Origin: Chloroflexota bacterium
GTDB lineage: Bacteria; Chloroflexota; UBA11872; VXOZ01
Length of the DNA stretch: 35,958 bases
Assembly: GCA_026710945.1 (NCBI GenBank)
Contig: JAPOQA010000037.1
Span: 1-35,958 of the forward strand
Reading direction: 5' to 3'
Below, piece after piece: positions 32,303-35,958 of this stretch. The first letter of the stretch is position 1. The number at the start of each line of letters is the position of its first letter. The notes beneath the pieces were generated by a model. The model was not told the origin of the DNA, did not search any database, and saw only the letters and a list, made by a program, of their open reading frames with translations. Made by a program: the position numbers and the translations under genes.

Positions 32303-33932
32303 CCGGTTGAAGAAGCCACCCCTAACGTTAATCCTGGCCGCCTTCCTAGTGCTTTGTCTTGCAGCCACCGCTTGCGCCGAAGGCTACGGCACTCAGGTCA
32401 GTGGCTCCCAGCGGCGCCAAGATGGTGCGCGCCAAGACCAAGCGACCAACAATGTCACACCTACGGCATCGGCGACAGTGCCCGCGCTCACCCGCGACGC
32501 GTTGCGCACTGCCGAATACGCAGCCGGATTTCCTGCTTTCGGATCACTACAGAGAGACCGCATTGGCGCGCAGGACCCGATTGCCTTTGGTGACCTCAAT
32601 GGCAACGGCGTAGATGATGGGGCAGTAGTACTTCTGCTGGTGGACGGCAACGCCGCGCACCGCTACCTCGCTGCTGTCCTCAATGAAAACGGCGTGCCGC
32701 GGCACGTTGCCTCCGCCTTCTTGGGACACAACATTGGGATTGACTCGGTCACAATCGCAGACGGGATCGTGACACTGCAAACAAAACAACTCGGTCCCAA
32801 CGACCCGAATTGCTGCCCTACGAAAGAGGTTGTAGCCACATTCCGGTTGGATGACAATGATTGGAAGTTAGTCGCCGAGACGCCGCCGGGTCAAGTCACA
32901 GCCAACTTCCACGTGCTTGCCGATGCCAACACAATCGCGGCGGCTTTGGAGGAGCTACGGTCTACGGAGGTAGGGGATACCGTTGCTGCGTGGTTCTTGG
33001 ATTCAGGAGGACGGGTTGCTTTTGATGACGCACTATTTCAGGCCCTACCCGACATTCCCGAAGTCCCGTTCGCTATCGGCCTAGACCTCCAGGAAAACCG
33101 CATTGCCATCGGAATGTCTCATCGCGTCGAAAGCGTGGAAACACTGGCCGCGTGGCTGGCGGGGAGCATGACCCAAAGCATTTCGCTCACGCTTGAAGGC
33201 GATCCATCTTCAGTGGCCGCGTGCTTAGACTTGATACAACTCGCCTATCACGCGCGAGCCGCCGTTTGGCATGAGTTCTACGGAGACGAAGGCAAGCCGA
33301 ACCCGAATTCGCAAGAAGCCTTCCTAAACCGAAACTTGCAACGCACGATAAACGGCACTCTCGCCGGTTGGGTGCGTGGCATCCCCTTCTACCGGCAGTC
33401 TTGCGCACAATTCGCCGCGCCGCCACCGCCGACTCCAACGCCCGTTTCAACCCCGCTTCCACCCGCGCCCACACCCGCGACGGTTGGCGGATGCTTGACC
33501 AATAATGAGGTGGAGTACTTGGCTGCTTGGCATTCGTATATGGGGTATATTGACCCGCACTACGTGCTCTTTCTACAAGCAATGACAGCGGCCTCACAAA
33601 ACCCCCGAAACTCCGATTTGGTAGAAGAGGGCGGGAAGAAGCTGAGGGCGCTTCGGTGGGAAATGGAGTATAGATTGTGGCAGATTTCCAACGCCCCAAC
33701 GCAGCGCACCGCCCGCCTAGAGACGCTAACTAACTATATGATTTCCAGCGCGGCATTCACTCTATTGGGTATTTTTGTCAGCCCTGGGGAAGCACCTCGG
33801 CACCCGGAGAGTGTATACGAAGCACTAAAGCAGTTCGTTGATAATACCAATACGTTTCTTCAAGCAGATAGTGGGCCTATAGAGCTCTACAATCGACTGT
33901 CCCAGCTTTCTCTATGCCACACCGTGAATTAA
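32295..33932 (+). CDS. FG-GAP-containing lipoprotein
   Basis: A 545-residue exported protein. Its signal peptide ends in CLAATAC with C27 as possible lipid anchor. Residues 100-107 form an aspartate-rich calcium-loop motif, GDLNGNGVDDGAVVL, inside a conserved block (about 75-200) that includes NCCPTKEVVATFRL and is frequent in Chloroflexota lipoproteins. A Pro-rich linker (APPPPTPTPVSTPLPP) separates it from a helical C-terminal region. The start is TTG (32295), overlapping the preceding gene by 8 nt; TTG at 32307 is an alternative. Linkage to the Gfo/Idh pair may reflect coupled transcription only. Confidence 0.75.
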   Translation: MNSRLKKPPLTLILAAFLVLCLAATACAEGYGTQVSGSQRRQDGARQDQATNNVTPTASATVPALTRDALRTAEYAAGFPAFGSLQRDRIGAQDPIAFGDLNGNGVDDGAVVLLLVDGNAAHRYLAAVLNENGVPRHVASAFLGHNIGIDSVTIADGIVTLQTKQLGPNDPNCCPTKEVVATFRLDDNDWKLVAETPPGQVTANFHVLADANTIAAALEELRSTEVGDTVAAWFLDSGGRVAFDDALFQALPDIPEVPFAIGLDLQENRIAIGMSHRVESVETLAAWLAGSMTQSISLTLEGDPSSVAACLDLIQLAYHARAAVWHEFYGDEGKPNPNSQEAFLNRNLQRTINGTLAGWVRGIPFYRQSCAQFAAPPPPTPTPVSTPLPPAPTPATVGGCLTNNEVEYLAAWHSYMGYIDPHYVLFLQAMTAASQNPRNSDLVEEGGKKLRALRWEMEYRLWQISNAPTQRTARLETLTNYMISSAAFTLLGIFVSPGEAPRHPESVYEALKQFVDNTNTFLQADSGPIELYNRLSQLSLCHTVN

Positions 33933-34510
33933 ACTGTTGTTCTCCAATGAACAGCATTGGTATGCCAGTACCAGGATGGGTTCAGCTATGAGCAGATACT
34001 TAGACTGTGCTAGGCTTTCTGTCCCCACGCAATCATCATTGCGAATCATGCCCCCCATCTAAACATACACAGCGAGCCAATGACACGCGATTATCCTTGC
34101 GCAAAACCGGGTTGCGTGGGGTGAGAGCACGACCGCACCAATCGACCTCGGCCTACGGGGGTTCAACCCACCGCGTTCACGAGGTGCAAGCCCACAATAG
34201 CCTCATAGAGAGATACGGGTGCGCAAGCGCCTAACGCTTGGTCAATGAGATCAGCAGCCTCACAAGTGAGCAAGCGCGGTATGGGTAAATTTCTTCTGAT
34301 AGACGTCGAGGAAGCGCACTCTCCGTTCGTAGATGCATGCGTGCAGTTCAATGCACTCTTCGGGCACAGGAATAATTGCAGAGGGATCAGACGATACCGT
34401 GGCCCTATCAGGGCAAAGAGGTCAGTCCATTTCGGCGGGGAGACGGTAGCGCAGGTTTGCAACCTGCGCCGATCAGATTAGGAAAACTGAGCTAAGCGGG
34501 TAATGCGCGC
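33933..34510. other. intergenic region with traces of decayed coding sequence
   Basis: The minus strand of about 34170-34370 reads partly like protein in two different frames (PEECIELHACIYERRVRFLDVY, then AADLIDQALGACAPVSLYEAI) but with frame breaks, so it may be an old pseudogene. An AGGTTTGCAACCT repeat lies at 34446-34470. No intact gene is supported. Confidence 0.4.
34446..34470. repeat. dispersed palindrome, AGGTTTGCAACCT family
   Basis: GTAGCGCAGGTTTGCAACCTGCGCC, near-identical to the copy at 1409-1433. Confidence 0.7.
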
Positions 34511-34669
34511 TTACGGAATCCACTTCAGGATCGCCACCGCGACCCCGAGCGCCGCAACGAAGAGCATTGCCAACTGCATGGTCTGGCGGTTGAGACGCTG
34601 ATCAAGTTCGGCGTGCAAGCGTAACTCTAGCGCCTATAATTCCGTGCGCAGATCTGCGTGATAAACGGG
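34511..34669 (-). pseudogene. remnant of small coiled-coil/TM protein gene
   Basis: Read on the minus strand, the sequence encodes YHADLRTEL, then an in-frame TAG (34634-34636), then ALELRLHAELDQRLNRQTM followed by one membrane helix (QLAMLFVAALGVAVAILKW) and TAA at 34511. Heptad-like charged sequence plus a single C-terminal helix is typical of small coiled-coil/TM proteins often found near mobile loci. The internal stop and missing start indicate decay. Confidence 0.65.
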
Positions 34670-34745
34670 GTCGCAGGTATTCACCTCTTACACCAACCAA
34701 TTGCCTTGCCTGGGCGGATGATTGCTTCATGCGCCATACATGTCC

Positions 34746-34940
34746 CTATGCCCCGAAACGGGGAGGCGGGGGACAAGCCCCCGCGCTACGCAAGAGCGTT
34801 ACCAAAGCCACGATCACCACGCCCTGCAAGACTTGGAGCGCGGCAAACTGGATTGTCAAGATCGTCAGCCGTCGGTCTAGCCGGATGCGGAATTCCTCTG
34901 TACCAATATCGTGGTCAGTTTATTTGGCTTTAGCGGTCAT
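34746..34940 (-). pseudogene. second coiled-coil/TM remnant ending in a repeat
   Basis: From the ATG at 34940 the frame reads MTAKAK, then TAA (34920-34922), then TDHDIGTEEFRIRLDRRL and a membrane helix (ILTIQFAALQVLQGVVIVALVTLL), the same architecture as the remnant at 34511. Its 3' end runs into the hairpin repeat (SAGACPPPP is the translated core) before a stop at 34746, so the natural C-terminus was replaced by repeat insertion. A later start codon could allow expression of a shortened form. Confidence 0.6.
34769..34792 (-). repeat. hairpin-core repeat, reverse orientation
   Basis: GCGGGGGACAAGCCCCCGCGCTAC, reverse of the form in the 7.6- and 18.3-kb arrays. It fuses in frame to the preceding small membrane-protein remnant. 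Confidence 0.75.
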
Positions 34941-35088
34941 GTCTTCACGCATTGTAGCTGTACAGTACCAGTCTCGCGGCGGACCGCATCCCAAACTTAC
35001 GTCTTGTACAGAATCTTCACTTAGATCTCTGGGAAAATTGCGTCCCTTTGGCTGGAGAATGAGCCGTTCCTATGCGGAGAACAAGGCC

Positions 35089-35298
35089 TCATTGCTGAAA
35101 CGCTTGCCACGCTTGGTCTTCCTCCGGCCGATCCCAATCTTCAGCCAGTGCCTCCTCGCTAAGCAGAGCGCCTTCGCTTGCTACAGCAATTGCCTGCTCT
35201 GCCAGGACACGCTGCCGCACAAACAAGTAGAAGTCGTACACCTCCTGTTGCGCCGACTCAGGCAGATCCCGAAGATCAATGTGGTCTGCTATTGCCAT
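35089..35298 (-). CDS. antitoxin-like protein (DUF2281-type), no toxin adjacent
   Basis: From the ATG at 35298 (AAAGGA upstream; TTG at 35304 is the alternative) the product has 69 residues. LRDLPESAQQEVYDFYLFVRQR resembles the N-terminal dimerisation segment of small antitoxins, and LSEEALAEDWDRPEEDQAWQ the C-terminal toxin-binding tail of DUF2281/VapB-like proteins. The next 150 bases downstream on the same strand, where a toxin gene is expected, hold no PIN, RelE or MazF sequence; broken coiled-coil/TM genes follow. It is an orphan antitoxin or a relic of a lost pair. Confidence 0.6.
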   Translation of the reverse strand: MAIADHIDLRDLPESAQQEVYDFYLFVRQRVLAEQAIAVASEGALLSEEALAEDWDRPEEDQAWQAFQQ

Positions 35299-35457
35299 TA
35301 CCAATCCTTTCTATGCCGCACACTGTCGCGTTGGCCCACGTTGAGCAAGATTTCGGATTCCGATATGCCTGATGTGCTGAGAGCGAACCGGGTACCCACG
35401 AGAGGTACCCTTACGCAGATGGTTTAGCGTCACGGGGAAGTCTACATCTGGTTCGGG

Positions 35458-35958
35458 CTATTCGCACACCGCGCCCCTCGCCGCGGAGGTGACCAGCTTG
35501 GCGTACTTTGCCAGCACGCCTCTTGTGTAGCGGGGTTCCAGCGGTTGCCAGTGCTTGCGGCGTTCCTCGAGTTCGGCTTCGTCCACGTGCAGCGTCAGTT
35601 CCTGGTTGTCGCCGTCGATGGTGATCTGGTCGCCCTCCTTGATCAAACCGATGGGGCCGCCCATGGCCGCTTCCGGCGCTACGTGGCCCACCATCATGCC
35701 GTGGGTCGCGCCGGAAAAGCGCCCGTCGGTGATGAGGCCCACGGAATCGCCGAGACCGCGCCCGAAGACCGCACCCGTCACGGCCAGCATTTCGCGCATG
35801 CCCGGCCCGCCTTTCGGCCCCTCGTTGCGGATGACGATCACGTCGCCCGGGTTGATGCGTCCTTTCACCACAGCCTGGAAGGCGTCGTCCTCGATCTCGA
35901 AGACTCGCGCCGGACCGGAGTGTACGCGGTTGGCCACACCCGCCACTTTTACCACCGC
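35458..35958 (-). CDS. ilvD: dihydroxy-acid dehydratase, C-terminal part
   Basis: The window ends inside this gene; the last 166 residues are present. IlvD dehydrates 2,3-dihydroxy-isovalerate and its methyl homologue in valine, isoleucine and leucine synthesis, using an iron-sulfur cluster bound further upstream. The visible part shows [53 protein letters not shown] and [16 protein letters not shown], all standard for IlvD. Edd shares the fold, but the sequence is IlvD-like. The stop is at 35458-35460. Confidence 0.95.
   Translation of the reverse strand, partial: AVVKVAGVANRVHSGPARVFEIEDDAFQAVVKGRINPGDVIVIRNEGPKGGPGMREMLAVTGAVFGRGLGDSVGLITDGRFSGATHGMMVGHVAPEAAMGGPIGLIKEGDQITIDGDNQELTLHVDEAELEERRKHWQPLEPRYTRGVLAKYAKLVTSAARGAVCE

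Noticed and set aside
2303-34940. In-frame stops in otherwise readable sequence as a sign of altered genetic code
   Set aside because: The three cases use TGA, TAG and TAA and occur only in mobile or decayed genes; intact housekeeping genes end normally with all three stops. Ordinary pseudogene decay explains them.
34941-35088. Toxin gene downstream of the antitoxin-like gene
   Set aside because: All three frames contain stops, and no PIN, RelE or MazF motif can be read.

Overview
The window is about 36 kb of GC-rich bacterial chromosome. It holds single-copy housekeeping genes (fumC, hisH, hisA, a cysteine synthase, the 3' end of ilvD, tRNA-Tyr and tRNA-Asp) and a large set of catabolic enzymes: three phytanoyl-CoA dioxygenase-like oxygenases, an enolase-superfamily dehydratase, an SDR, a medium-chain dehydrogenase, two Gfo/Idh/MocA-type proteins, a DegT-type PLP enzyme and an alpha/beta hydrolase. 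This mix, the Chloroflexota-style FG-GAP lipoprotein, the small coiled-coil/membrane proteins and the abundance of dispersed palindromic repeats suggest an environmental Chloroflexota (SAR202/Dehalococcoidia-like or a sponge- or soil-associated relative). That placement is inference from gene content; no rRNA or marker phylogeny is available here.

Layout. 0-3.6 kb: a PhyH oxygenase, two small membrane proteins, a broken ISXO2/IS1595-type transposase and a 5'-truncated zinc-ribbon protein. 3.6-7.4 kb, minus strand: alpha/beta hydrolase, fumC, metallophosphoesterase. 7.4-11 kb, plus strand: DegT-type enzyme, class IV aminotransferase/aminodeoxychorismate lyase, then tRNA-Tyr and tRNA-Asp behind a recognisable promoter. 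11.3-15.2 kb: a double zinc-ribbon basic protein, a membrane protein ending in an Mrr-like fold without catalytic residues, and a membrane-anchored methyltransferase. 15.4-17.5 kb: hisH and hisA, separated by about 700 bp of repeats. 17.5-22 kb: a lipoprotein, then two paralogous PhyH oxygenases that share a promoter element at almost the same distance from their start codons. 22-28.9 kb: transglutaminase-like protein, enolase-superfamily enzyme, two head-to-head small genes, SDR, a near-perfect 228-bp foldback element, alcohol dehydrogenase, cysteine synthase. 28.9-34 kb: an LCP cell-wall ligase (minus), then a three-gene plus-strand operon with 8-nt overlaps (degenerate Gfo/Idh partner, Gfo/Idh oxidoreductase, FG-GAP lipoprotein). 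34-36 kb: two decayed coiled-coil/TM genes, an orphan antitoxin-like gene and the end of ilvD.

The main unusual feature is the repeat landscape. One hairpin core (GCGGGGG-CTTGT-CCCCCGC, usually preceded by GTA and GC) occurs singly, as a 43-bp x 4 array, a 41-bp x 8 array, inside a ~130-bp tandem repeat and inside a 161-bp x 2 composite duplication. Other palindromic families (CTTCGACAGGCTCAG; AGGTTTGCAACCT; CCCTCTCCC/GGGAGAGGG with TTAGGGTGAGGGG; GTCATTCCGG) fill most of the remaining intergenic space. I see no CRISPR, prophage, classical defence island or biosynthetic cluster. The best leads for something undescribed are the inactive-Mrr membrane protein, the Gfo/Idh pair with a degenerate partner, the repeat arrays, the foldback element and the double zinc-ribbon protein.
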